From Bacillus cereus ATCC 14579 (GTDB lineage: Bacteria; Bacillota; Bacilli; Bacillales; Bacillaceae_G): a stretch of DNA of 64,000 nt. A program made the translations under genes and the position numbers. The notes below the pieces were generated by a model. The model saw nothing but the letters and a program-made list of their open reading frames with translations. It ran no database searches and was not told the DNA's origin. The DNA is taken from the NCBI RefSeq assembly GCF_000007825.1, contig NC_004722.1, positions 4,934,001 to 4,998,000 on the forward strand, written 5' to 3'. Below, in pieces: positions 44,500 to 52,513 of the stretch. Position 1 is the stretch's first letter, and each line of letters begins with the position of its first letter.

Positions 44500-46043
44500 A
44501 CCCCCTTAACTAATCCCGTCTCTATATGAAAGATACTATCTGCCCAATCAAGATAAAAACTCGCTTCGTGAGATACGAGTATAATGCTGCCCTTAAACTT
44601 AATTAACGCCTTTTGCAAAGCTTCCTTCGCTTCTGCATCTAAATGATTTGTCGGCTCATCTAAAATTAATAAGTTACAAGGTGATAATAATAATCCGCAC
44701 AGTTTCACCTTCGATTGTTCACCACCACTTAACGTACGAATTTCTTGCGAAACGTGCGTATCCTTCACTCCACACGCAGCTAAATGATGGCGTATTTCCT
44801 TCATATTCAGTTTAGGAAACTGTTCTGAAATAATTTGAAGCGGCGTTAAAGAATCATTGCTCCAATTTAAATCTTGCTCATAATATCCAATCTTTATTTG
44901 CTCTGAAAAGTGAAACTCTCCAGAAATACTATCAATATTTCCAACGATTGTTTTTAATAAAGTAGATTTTCCTACTCCATTGAAACCTGTAATAACAATT
45001 TTTTGCCTACCCATTACTGAAAAATTCAACTTTGGTAAGAGAGCGAAGTCGTAACCAACTTCAAAGTTATTTACTTCAAGAACTGTCTGAACTGAAATGG
45101 GAAGTTCCTGAAAATGAATAGACGGTTTATGAGTAAAACTTGGTGGCGCAATTCTTTCCATACGCTGTAATTGTTTTCGACGACCTTGCGCTATTTTTGA
45201 ATTCACCCCAGCAATATTTCTACGAATATACTCTTCCGTTTTTTCAATTTTCTTTTGCTGTGCATAATATTGGCGAATATAATCTTTTCGCAAATGCTCC
45301 TTTTGTCTTACAAAATCTGAGTATTTGCCGTAATACTTCTTAACTGTTCCGAACTCTACATCACATATGCAAGAAGTTACCTTTTCCAGAAAATCAAAAT
45401 CATGTGATACGACAATAAACGCTCCTTCAAAATTCATTAAATAATTAGCAAGCCACTCCACATGCTCCTTATCGAGAAAATTCGTCGGTTCATCTAGCAA
45501 TAAAATATTAGGCTCTTCTAATAAGAGCTTCGCTAAAATTACCTTTGCACGCTGCCCTCCGCTTAATTCACCAATCACACGATTCATCCCAATCACATCA
45601 ATACCTAAACCGGCTGCCACCTTATTCGTAATACTATCTACTGAATAAAAATCATGAGCCTCGAGCAGTCCTTGAATTTCTGCCGCTTTCAATAGTTGAT
45701 TTTCATCTCCAGTCATCGCACTTTCTTCATATAACTTGTTCATTCTCTTTTCCATTTCATACAAATCATAAAAGGCTCTCTTTAAATATTGAGAAATGGT
45801 ATAACCCTCATCAATTTCTGCGTATTGATCAAGATGTCCAATTTGAATATTTGGTTGCCACTTTATGTCTCCCTTATCAGAAATAATTTCCCCCACCAAT
45901 ATTTTCATTAATGTGCTTTTTCCTGCACCATTCTGCCCAACAATTCCCATATGCTCCCCTTTATGCAAATCAAAAGAAGCATTTTCGTATAATACTTTAT
46001 CTATAAAACTATGTGATAAACTTTCAACTTTAAGTAAACTCAT
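44496..46043 (-). CDS. ABC-F ribosomal protection protein
   Basis: A 515-residue protein with two ATP-binding cassettes and no membrane segment. Walker A motifs are GQNGAGKST and GFNGVGKST, signatures LSGGQRAKV and LSGGEQSKV, Walker B LLLDEPTNFLD and LILDEPTNHLD. The linker at about residues 240-300 is highly charged and ends in a basic stretch (KIAQGRRKQLQRMERI). ABC-F factors bind the ribosomal E site and dislodge antibiotics. It heads an operon with a Mef-type transporter and sits behind an attenuator leader with a short upstream ORF, the set-up known for vmlR- and msr-like genes. Confidence 0.9.
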   Translation of the reverse strand: MSLLKVESLSHSFIDKVLYENASFDLHKGEHMGIVGQNGAGKSTLMKILVGEIISDKGDIKWQPNIQIGHLDQYAEIDEGYTISQYLKRAFYDLYEMEKRMNKLYEESAMTGDENQLLKAAEIQGLLEAHDFYSVDSITNKVAAGLGIDVIGMNRVIGELSGGQRAKVILAKLLLEEPNILLLDEPTNFLDKEHVEWLANYLMNFEGAFIVVSHDFDFLEKVTSCICDVEFGTVKKYYGKYSDFVRQKEHLRKDYIRQYYAQQKKIEKTEEYIRRNIAGVNSKIAQGRRKQLQRMERIAPPSFTHKPSIHFQELPISVQTVLEVNNFEVGYDFALLPKLNFSVMGRQKIVITGFNGVGKSTLLKTIVGNIDSISGEFHFSEQIKIGYYEQDLNWSNDSLTPLQIISEQFPKLNMKEIRHHLAACGVKDTHVSQEIRTLSGGEQSKVKLCGLLLSPCNLLILDEPTNHLDAEAKEALQKALIKFKGSIILVSHEASFYLDWADSIFHIETGLVKGV

Positions 46044-46066
46044 TTTTATTCCTCTTTTCCTGAAAT

Positions 46067-46110
46067 TAAAAAAAGCAGAGAGATAGCGTCATTCGACACT
46101 AGCCCTCTGC
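46067..46110 (-). terminator. Attenuator hairpin just ahead of the ABC-F gene
   Basis: On the minus strand, GCAGAG opens a long imperfect stem that closes with CTCTGC and runs into seven Ts, 24 bases ahead of the ABC-F ATG. Its position upstream of the gene, behind a promoter and upstream ORF, marks it as a regulatory terminator. Confidence 0.8.
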
Positions 46111-46173
46111 TTCATGGTTTTTCCTATACTACTCCAATTTATAGTAAAGACTCATCGGAATAATATACACAAA

Positions 46174-46203
46174 GGGCCATAGACAAAGCATTGTCTATGG
46201 CCC
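46174..46203 (-). promoter_or_regulatory. Second strong stem in the ABC-F leader
   Basis: GGGCCATAGACAA pairs perfectly with TTGTCTATGGCCC around a four-base loop. The tail TTTGTGTATATT is only weakly U-rich, so it may be a pausing or a second attenuation hairpin. Confidence 0.65.
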
Positions 46204-46303
46204 CTTAATCTATTTTATACACCAGCTGAAAAACCATAACGAAATAAGCATAGATAAACTATACTTTTTTAGAAAAGTTATTCAGCCGATGAATATAGGG
46301 GAT

Positions 46304-46399
46304 TTATACCCCTTGATTAAGCTCCGTACAACGCTTCACCGTATACATTTGTGCGGAGCAAAGTTTTCTAATGAGTTTTACAAATTTTATATAAAGCAT
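46304..46399 (-). CDS. Leader peptide upstream ORF of the ABC-F operon
   Basis: A 31-codon frame starts with ATG at 46397-46399 behind AAGGAAGG. The peptide starts MLYIKFVKLIRKLCSAQMY and ends NQGV. It lies between a good promoter and the two leader hairpins, about 260 bases ahead of the ABC-F gene. Ribosome stalling on it would be the expected trigger for antitermination. The 3' part of the frame overlaps a segment (GCTCCGCAC with GTACGGAGC) that can itself pair, so stalling could change the leader fold. Confidence 0.6.
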   Translation of the reverse strand: MLYIKFVKLIRKLCSAQMYTVKRCTELNQGV

Positions 46400-46429
46400 A
46401 TTCTGCACCTTCCTTAATACTTAAAAGGG

Positions 46430-46459
46430 ATTTTAGCATACGTTTTTACGAAGCGTCAA
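46430..46459 (-). promoter_or_regulatory. Promoter of the ABC-F/MFS operon
   Basis: TTGACG at 46454-46459 and TAAAAT at 46430-46435 are separated by 18 bases, directly upstream of the leader ORF. Confidence 0.65.
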
Positions 46460-46480
46460 CATTACTTCCGAATCTTTCAA

Positions 46481-46996
46481 CTACTTGTTTTCAAAATATT
46501 GCTTCTGAAACATACACATTCTTATCGCATTATGATAGTTACCATCAACGAAAAACTCATCGATAAGCTCACCTTCTACCATAAACCCAACTTTTTTATA
46601 AACATGTACTGCTTTTTCATTTTCCTTATCCACAACTAAATATATCTTATGCATATTTAATACAGCGAAAGCATAATCCATTGCTAAACGCGTCGCCTCT
46701 ACTGCATAACCATATCCTTGATAATTCGGATCAATAATAATTTGGAATTCTGTTCTACGATGAATATAATCGATTTCTACTAACTCAACTAATCCAACCA
46801 TTTCATTGTCTTTCTCAACGATAAATCGGCGTTCGCTTTGATCATGTATATGTTTATCGTATAAGTCTTGCAGCTCCACAAATGCCTCATATGGCTCTTC
46901 AAACCAATACGACATAATATGCGCATTATTATTCAGTTCGTGTACGAACTTTAAATCTTCTCGTTCCAATGGACGTAACTTCAATTCCTGATTCAT
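46481..46996 (-). CDS. speG: GNAT acetyltransferase, spermidine N1-acetyltransferase (SpeG) type
   Basis: The 171-residue protein starts MNQELKLRPLEREDLKFVHEL and has the SpeG hallmarks HIMSYWFEEPYEAFVELQDLY, the acetyl-CoA loop NYQGYGYAVEATRLAMDYAF, and KIYLVVDKENEKAVHVYKKVGF. SpeG acetylates spermidine and spermine to limit polyamine toxicity. The ATG at 46996 was chosen over the in-frame ATG 15 bases earlier because GGAGGTTATAGG lies just before it. Its stop codon lies only about 20 bases before the -35 element of the ABC-F promoter on the same strand. Confidence 0.88.
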   Translation of the reverse strand: MNQELKLRPLEREDLKFVHELNNNAHIMSYWFEEPYEAFVELQDLYDKHIHDQSERRFIVEKDNEMVGLVELVEIDYIHRRTEFQIIIDPNYQGYGYAVEATRLAMDYAFAVLNMHKIYLVVDKENEKAVHVYKKVGFMVEGELIDEFFVDGNYHNAIRMCMFQKQYFENK

Positions 46997-47512
46997 TCCT
47001 ATAACCTCCAAGTAAAAGAAACCTCTTCACTTAATTTCTCAATTTTTTTCGATTTCAAACGCCCTAATTTCATTGTAAACTTTCAAGTTACTTGAAGGTA
47101 AAGACGTAAAAAATTGCAAATCTACTTTTATCTCTCTAGGTAGACAGTGAAAAAGAATCCATCCGGTGGTCTTCTCCTTACCAAGTAGACAATATAAAAT
47201 CCATTTCTTTTTTAATAATTCAAAATTAACTCAAGGGTTGCTAACTACTAGACTCGCCCAAGTGAAAAGTCTTGAGTATGAAGGATGAAATACAAAATTA
47301 AAAACAATTTCAATAGTTTAGCTTACATGACATGAAAATATTAATTAAAATATCCCTTACTTTCATTATTAGGAACATCCTCAAACAGAAAAGGAAACAT
47401 TTAGATATTAATCATTAAAAACAATATTCAAATATAATCTAAACGAATATTAAATGAAGAATAAATTTCAGTTATTCTAAAACATTATAAGAATTCACCT
47501 CCATTTCATCCT
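46997..47512. other. Intergenic region at the left border of the thiopeptide cluster
   Basis: About 515 AT-rich bases between the regulator and the SpeG-like gene. I see no gene, repeat or strong terminator. The change from ordinary B. cereus composition to the more AT-rich cluster occurs around here. Confidence 0.5.
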
Positions 47513-47884
47513 CTAGTTTAAGTTTACATTTATATTAATATAATTATTAAGTTCCTTTAACAATTGAAATTCCCTTTCCACATTTGTTTCTTCCAATAAC
47601 CCCTCTAACGTTAAAGACAACCCTATCAATTGTTGACATAATAAGTTTATCTCTTGATTTAATAAAGTTAATTGTAGCTTTTCAAGATCAATGTCTTTAA
47701 TATCTTTCAACTTTTTATTAGTAATTTTCATTAAGAAAATCTTAATAAGTTGTAATAGGTTTTCATCATTTAAAATTCGTTTTCCATTCTGCTTTTCTAA
47801 AATTAATAACCCTAATTCTTCATAGTAACGTATAGTTCTACTAGTAATACCTGTTTGTTCAATTAATTGAGAAATTGTATACAT
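47513..47884 (-). CDS. MerR-family regulator of the thiopeptide cluster
   Basis: The 123-residue protein starts MYTISQLIEQTGITSRTIRYYEELG, the MerR winged helix, with a dimerisation helix and a short C-terminal part. One cysteine is present (LLCQQL, about residue 83). No TipAS-like ligand domain is present. GAGGGGGGAG precedes the ATG at 47884. The promoter upstream (47907-47935) shares a 29-bp element with the promoter of the L11 gene at 48430, so the protein probably controls both itself and immunity. The thiopeptide as inducer is inference, by analogy with Streptomyces TipA. Confidence 0.82.
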   Translation of the reverse strand: MYTISQLIEQTGITSRTIRYYEELGLLILEKQNGKRILNDENLLQLIKIFLMKITNKKLKDIKDIDLEKLQLTLLNQEINLLCQQLIGLSLTLEGLLEETNVEREFQLLKELNNYININVNLN

Positions 47885-47906
47885 TTTCTCCCCCCTCAAA
47901 TAATAA

Positions 47907-47935
47907 TCTATAATATATCGTTACGTTAGGGTCAA
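47907..47935 (-). promoter_or_regulatory. MerR-type promoter/operator of the regulator gene
   Basis: On the minus strand TTGACCCTAACGTAACG leads into ATATATTATAGA. It matches the element at 48996-49024 over 29 bp with few differences and lies 23 bases ahead of the regulator start. Confidence 0.72.
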
Positions 47936-48249
47936 TATTTTACGTTTTTTTTAAAGAATAATCTAAATATTCAACGAAAATAACGGTACCATATAGAAAT
48001 TTTAGATATATAAATGGAAAAATAAGCGTTAAGTATGTAACGCTATAATAAAACATATAATTCCCCTATAATCTCATTAAAAATATTCTTTAATAAATGA
48101 TCATTCCAAAACATGAAAAGTAAGTTGATAATTACACTTTAAAACAATCCGGATACTAGAGAACTTCTATTTATTGAATATCTAGTACAAGTAATAATTA
48201 GTAAAATACCAATAACAGGTGGTTAATAAGATAATACTTATTGATTTTA
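47936..48249. other. AT-rich spacer between the regulator and the tclR remnant
   Basis: About 310 bases of very AT-rich sequence with no frame, repeat or hairpin that I can support. Confidence 0.4.
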
Positions 48250-48351
48250 ACAGCTTCACAATATAATTTATTAGATAGCATACGAACCCTAGATTCTTGA
48301 ATTTCCCTTTGGATTTCATCTTTTATATTTTTGGGTACCGTCTATTTTCAT
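48250..48351 (-). pseudogene. Decayed 5' fragment of a tclR-like gene
   Basis: Reading leftwards from the ATG at 48349-48351, the DNA follows the first about 100 bases of the intact unknown gene at 49851: ATGAAAATAGACGGTAC against ATGAGAATAGATGGTAC, then AATATAAAAGATGAA and ATTCAAGAATCTA shared. A small deletion shifts the frame and gives TGA at codon 12; later bases are lost before ATTATATTGTGAAG. The fragment lies downstream of tclT exactly as the intact gene lies downstream of tclQ, showing that an L11-tclR segment was duplicated. Confidence 0.75.
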
Positions 48352-48386
48352 TAAATTTATCTCAAATTAACTAGATGTAGATATAA

Positions 48387-48424
48387 AAAAATGGTTCAAT
48401 TCCTTTAAAGGAATTGAACCATTT
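48387..48424 (-). terminator. Terminator of tclT
   Basis: AATGGTTCAATTCCTT and AAGGAATTGAACCATT form a perfect stem with A and T runs. A degenerate version of the same hairpin lies after tclQ at about 50366-50404. Confidence 0.85.
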
Positions 48425-48429
48425 TTTAG

Positions 48430-48855
48430 TTATTTTTGAACTGTAATACCCATGCTTCTCGCGGTACCTTCAATTGTTCTCATTGCTGCTTCTACTGATG
48501 CTGCATTCATGTCTGGAAACTTGTATTCTGCAATTTCCCTTAGTTTTTCTTCAGTAATTGAGCCTATTTTACTTTTATTAGGTTCTCCAGATCCTTTTGA
48601 AATTCCAGCCTCACGCTTTAATAATTCGGCTACTGGGGCCGTTTTTATTTTCATTGAAAAAGATCGATCTTCATAGATAGTAATTTCAGCTGGAATAATC
48701 ATCCCAGCTTGTCCCTGTGTAAGAGCATTATATTCCTTACACACCATCATAATATTTACCCCGGTAGGACCTAAAACTGTACCAACCGGTGGAGCTGGGT
48801 TTGCTTTACCTGCTGGTAGCTGTATTTTTACAACCTTTAAAACTTTCTTTGCCAT
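48430..48855 (-). CDS. tclT: Ribosomal protein L11 variant, thiopeptide immunity
   Basis: The 141-residue L11 paralogue should replace housekeeping L11 in the ribosome and block thiopeptide binding at the L11/23S rRNA cleft; TclQ and TclT are the known thiocillin immunity proteins. The N-terminal proline loop reads APPVGTVLGPTGVNIM. Ordinary bacterial L11 has PPVGPALGQAG there, so Pro26 is Thr here, with changes at residues 30 and 31 as well. Substitutions of loop prolines confer thiopeptide resistance. It is separated from the main operon by its own MerR-type promoter and has its own terminator. Confidence 0.93.
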   Translation of the reverse strand: MAKKVLKVVKIQLPAGKANPAPPVGTVLGPTGVNIMMVCKEYNALTQGQAGMIIPAEITIYEDRSFSMKIKTAPVAELLKREAGISKGSGEPNKSKIGSITEEKLREIAEYKFPDMNAASVEAAMRTIEGTARSMGITVQK

Positions 48856-48995
48856 ATATAAATCTCCTTTAACTTTTTCATTTTATCAGTTTAAATCACT
48901 AGAATAAAATCCATCATGCAATATACATTTGTATTATTATTAATACTATTAGATCAATTACATAATTTTATACATTTTCTCGCCTCAATTAACAG

Positions 48996-49024
48996 TCTAT
49001 AATATGACGTTACGTCAGAGTCAA
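48996..49024 (-). promoter_or_regulatory. MerR-type promoter/operator of tclT
   Basis: On the minus strand TTGACTCTGACGTAACGTC leads into ATATTATAGA. GACGT-A-ACGTC is a perfect dyad in the spacer. It lies 141 bases ahead of tclT and matches the regulator's own promoter. Confidence 0.72.
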
Positions 49025-49111
49025 CATATTACTTTAATTTATTACCTTATAAAAATAAAAATGATATATCAGTTTAAAACGGTTTCCTACACATATAGAT
49101 AACATATACAT

Positions 49112-49822
49112 TTATGGATACGTTATAATTTCAGAAAATTTAGGCTCTGTACGATCTTCTAGGGATCTGTAGATGGACTCAGCAACATATACTGGTGAAA
49201 ATGTAGATGTCTTATATGTTTGAGATTTAAGACCAGCATTTGTATTTTTCATAAGGTTTGTTTCAACAGGGCCTGGAGATATTAAAATCAATCTAACTTT
49301 TGATTTACTCATTGACAACTCTTTATGTAATCCTTTAGTTATAGCATTTACCGCATGTTTGGTAGCACTATATATTACCCCATATGGAGGTATTTCATAA
49401 CTAACTGTTGATCCAATATTAACAATAATCCCTTCATCTCTAGTTAACATATGCGGCAATACATAGCGTATTCCATATAGTACTCCTTTAATATTAACAT
49501 CAATTGCACTACTAGCCTCTCGTATATCAAAATTTTTCAACCACGATAAAGGCATTACTCCGGCATTATTAATCAAAACATCAATTCTTCCATATAACTC
49601 TATGGTTTTGTTAATTAGTTGCTCGACCTCTTTTGCTTTAGAAATATCCGCAGGGATAACAATAGCCTCTCCGCCCATAGTATGTATTTTTTTTCTTACA
49701 CTCTCCAGTTTAGTCTTATTTCGGGACGACAATACTACTATCATACCCTTACTCGCTAAATAAATTGCAGTCTCATATCCTATACCATCACTGGCACCAG
49801 TAATAACAACAACCTTTTTCAT
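49112..49822 (-). CDS. tclS: Short-chain dehydrogenase/reductase of thiocillin tailoring
   Basis: A 236-residue classical SDR. It starts MKKVVVITGASDGIGYETA (TGxxxGIG cofactor motif), has NNAGVMPLSW, the catalytic Ser near NIGSTVSYE and Tyr-x-x-x-Lys in YSATKHAV. In the thiocillin/micrococcin pathway TclS reduces the C-terminal ketone left after decarboxylation to the alcohol; the assignment rests on that literature. The ATG at 49822 has GTGGGA ahead of it; the longer frame upstream overlaps tclR. Confidence 0.9.
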   Translation of the reverse strand: MKKVVVITGASDGIGYETAIYLASKGMIVVLSSRNKTKLESVRKKIHTMGGEAIVIPADISKAKEVEQLINKTIELYGRIDVLINNAGVMPLSWLKNFDIREASSAIDVNIKGVLYGIRYVLPHMLTRDEGIIVNIGSTVSYEIPPYGVIYSATKHAVNAITKGLHKELSMSKSKVRLILISPGPVETNLMKNTNAGLKSQTYKTSTFSPVYVAESIYRSLEDRTEPKFSEIITYP

Positions 49823-49850
49823 AAGTATCCCACCACAATTAGAATTTATA

Positions 49851-50330
49851 TCAAAGATTTTTAAAATAACAAATGTATTCTTCGATAAGATCAATATCAA
49901 TAAGATTATTGTATATATCCTCACTCATTTCTTCACTTATGGGTCGAATCTTACCATTAAAATCTACTAAATAGTCATATAACTCTTTTCCCATATTAAA
50001 AATTAACTTTCGTTGATATTTAAATGAAACATTTCTGAAATTTTTTATAACCATATCCGTCATATCGAATAAAAAATTTTCAAATGAATAATAATTGTAT
50101 ATTTTTAAAGAACCCTGGTTTTTAGATAAATTTATAATCCCAAACATATATACTGGTTTTCCTGCAAAAAATATACTAATTAAAATATGATAATCATCAT
50201 ATTTTACAGGTTCACAATGTAATACTTCAAAATCAGTAACATAATTATTAGATAACATAAGAGGTGTAGATTCTTGAATTATACGTTGGAATTCATCTTT
50301 TATATTCTGGGATGTACCATCTATTCTCAT
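49851..50330 (-). CDS. tclR: Unknown conserved cluster protein TclR
   Basis: A 159-residue protein of unknown function, mixed alpha/beta, with no signal peptide or membrane segment. It starts MRIDGTSQNIKDEFQRII and ends EEYICYFKNL. GAGGTG precedes the ATG at 50330. It lies between tclQ and tclS in the operon. A broken copy of its first about 100 bases lies next to tclT. I recognise no domain; the symbol follows from the gene order in the published cluster. Confidence 0.75.
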   Translation of the reverse strand: MRIDGTSQNIKDEFQRIIQESTPLMLSNNYVTDFEVLHCEPVKYDDYHILISIFFAGKPVYMFGIINLSKNQGSLKIYNYYSFENFLFDMTDMVIKNFRNVSFKYQRKLIFNMGKELYDYLVDFNGKIRPISEEMSEDIYNNLIDIDLIEEYICYFKNL

Positions 50331-50408
50331 TAAATTCACCTCAAACTAACTAGATATAGGTGTAAAAAAGTAGTTCAATTCCTTTAAAGAATCAAACTAC
50401 TTTTTGAC

Positions 50409-50834
50409 TTATTTTTGAACTGTAATACCCATGCTTCTCGCGGTACCTTCAATTGTTCTCATTGCTGCTTCTACTGATGCTGCATTCATGTCTGGAAACT
50501 TGTATTCTGCAATTTCCCTTAGTTTTTCTTCAGTAATTGAGCCTATTTTACTTTTATTAGGTTCTCCAGATCCTTTTGAAATTCCAGCCTCACGCTTTAA
50601 TAATTCGGCTACTGGGGCCGTTTTTATTTTCATTGAAAAAGATCGATCTTCATAGATAGTAATTTCAGCTGGAATAATCATCCCAGCTTGTCCCTGTGTA
50701 AGAGCATTATATTCCTTACACACCATCATAATATTTACCCCGGTAGGACCTAAAACTGTACCAACCGGTGGAGCTGGGTTTGCTTTACCTGCTGGTAGCT
50801 GTATTTTTACAACTTTTAAAACTTTCTTTGCCAT
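50409..50834 (-). CDS. tclQ: Ribosomal protein L11 variant, thiopeptide immunity
   Basis: The protein is identical over all 141 residues to the one encoded at 48430, including Thr26 in the proline loop. I found one base difference between the two genes (codons near residue 8, CCT against TTT on the read strand, silent). It belongs to the main biosynthetic operon, between tclP and tclR, so immunity rises together with production. Expression of this gene alone is reported to protect against thiocillin. Confidence 0.93.
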   Translation of the reverse strand: MAKKVLKVVKIQLPAGKANPAPPVGTVLGPTGVNIMMVCKEYNALTQGQAGMIIPAEITIYEDRSFSMKIKTAPVAELLKREAGISKGSGEPNKSKIGSITEEKLREIAEYKFPDMNAASVEAAMRTIEGTARSMGITVQK

Positions 50835-50926
50835 ATATAAATCCCCTTTAATTTTTATAGTGTCAAACTATTCTAATAAACCTAACAATTTAAAGTTTAT
50901 CAAAATTAGAAAATAAAGTCAAATTA

Positions 50927-51697
50927 CTAGTGTAATGTATAACCACCATCAACTAAAATATTTTCCCCTGTAATTATCTGATTTTGATCGCTACTTAAAA
51001 ACAATACTGCATATGATATATCGTGGGGTAAAGCATATTTTTTCAAAGGGATTTTATATAAATATGCTTTTTTAACATCTTCATGCTCCAAGAAATCCTT
51101 ACTTTTAGAAGTTTTTACATACGTTGGTGAAACACAATTAACCAATATATTAAAAGTAGACCACTCTAGCGCTAAAACTTTTGTCAAACCTATTAATCCA
51201 AACTTACTAATACAATAGGGGGCTCTTAGACCATTGGCAACTACCCCATGTTGCGATCCAATATTTACAATTTTCCCCTTTATGCCGTCACTAATCATTT
51301 TTTTTGCTATTGACTGACTAAGAAAAAAAGTTCCTTTCAAATTTACATCTATAATTTTTTGCCAATTCTCTTCACTAACCTCCAGAGCTGGAACAAAGTA
51401 ATTATTTCCAGCACAATTGATCAATATATCAATTGGTTTATCTAATTTTTCAATTGCATTTTGTATATCATTAACCTTATATAAATCAATAGTTACAATT
51501 TGAACATTATTCCTAAATTTTTCAATCATTTTTTGTTTAACATGTTCTAATTTTGGTAATTGTTTATCAGTATCAGATAAAATTAAATTCCCGCCAAATC
51601 CAGAGAAGGATTCTGCTATACAGATAGCTATATCACTGGTAGCTCCAGTAATAAAAATATTTTTATTTTTAAAATTAAATTGTTTGATAGAGTTCAT
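50927..51697 (-). CDS. tclP: Short-chain dehydrogenase for C-terminal processing
   Basis: A 256-residue SDR. The cofactor loop is IFITGATSDIAICIAESF, followed by NCAGNNYFV, a catalytic Ser in NIGSQHGVV and the YCISKFG catalytic Tyr and Lys. In the related micrococcin pathway TclP oxidises the C-terminal Thr, which leads to loss of CO2 and a C-terminal ketone. It lies 18 bases after tclO. It is only distantly similar to the other SDR of the cluster. Confidence 0.9.
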   Translation of the reverse strand: MNSIKQFNFKNKNIFITGATSDIAICIAESFSGFGGNLILSDTDKQLPKLEHVKQKMIEKFRNNVQIVTIDLYKVNDIQNAIEKLDKPIDILINCAGNNYFVPALEVSEENWQKIIDVNLKGTFFLSQSIAKKMISDGIKGKIVNIGSQHGVVANGLRAPYCISKFGLIGLTKVLALEWSTFNILVNCVSPTYVKTSKSKDFLEHEDVKKAYLYKIPLKKYALPHDISYAVLFLSSDQNQIITGENILVDGGYTLH

Positions 51698-51715
51698 ATG
51701 GATTCACCCGTTTTC

Positions 51716-52513
51716 CTAACGTTTTATTCCATTCACTTGTAAATATCCTAATTTTTCAATTGCAATATCTGATAGTACTTTAGAATTTTCTTCTATTACA
51801 TATAGTAAATGATCAGGAAGTTTTTCTTTCATTTCATCCGTAATCGTCGTCCAATATTTATAAGTCGGTAATATTTTATTGCTCCATTCTTCAATTTCAA
51901 TATCCATGAAATTTTGAGTTTGATAAAGACTAAAATACTGTTCCTTTGTAATATACTTACCAAGTGTAATGGTTTCTAAAAACCTCTTCTCTACTGGAGT
52001 TAAAGATTTCTTTACATACCAATCACATAAACTAAAAGGAGCACCATTTTTTAATACTCTATGTACCTCACTTAAAACCTTTTCCCTATTCATATGCATG
52101 ATACTCTCTAGAGCGTATGCACCATCAAACATACCTGACTTAAAGTTTAATTGATGTGCGTCCATATTCATTAGCTTTACCCTGCTATTAATTTTCTCTT
52201 TAGAAATTAGCTTTTTCCCAATTGCAAGTTGCTTTTCGGAAATATTTATACCTACAATTTTACAATTTTCCTTTTTACTAATTTGTACTGCAGTAAGCCC
52301 GGAGCCACATCCAATATCTAATAGTACGTCAAGATCTGATGCCGCAACTTTACGTGCCATATATTCTACCGTTCTATTTTGAGCATCCTCCATGGAATCT
52401 TTTTCTAATTCAAAAATTCCCACATGATAGTGTTGCGAGGGGGCAACACTCCAACTTATATGCCCTATATCATTATAAAAATCCTTTGTATCTTTTACAT
52501 TATTTTCATACAT
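51716..52513 (-). CDS. tclO: SAM-dependent methyltransferase of thiocillin tailoring
   Basis: A 265-residue class I methyltransferase with motif I LLDIGCGSGLTAVQISK, an acidic loop (MNMDAHQLNF) and the YALESIMHM post-motif. In the thiocillin literature TclO is the optional O-methyltransferase of the peptide. The start overlaps the end of tclN by eight bases, which suggests coupled translation. It looks like the UbiE/Coq5 group rather than an rRNA methylase. Confidence 0.88.
   Translation of the reverse strand: MYENNVKDTKDFYNDIGHISWSVAPSQHYHVGIFELEKDSMEDAQNRTVEYMARKVAASDLDVLLDIGCGSGLTAVQISKKENCKIVGINISEKQLAIGKKLISKEKINSRVKLMNMDAHQLNFKSGMFDGAYALESIMHMNREKVLSEVHRVLKNGAPFSLCDWYVKKSLTPVEKRFLETITLGKYITKEQYFSLYQTQNFMDIEIEEWSNKILPTYKYWTTITDEMKEKLPDHLLYVIEENSKVLSDIAIEKLGYLQVNGIKR

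Noticed and set aside
48430..50834. The L11 genes as the housekeeping rplK
   Set aside because: They are duplicated, lie in a thiopeptide cluster without rplA or nusG nearby, and carry a changed proline loop.
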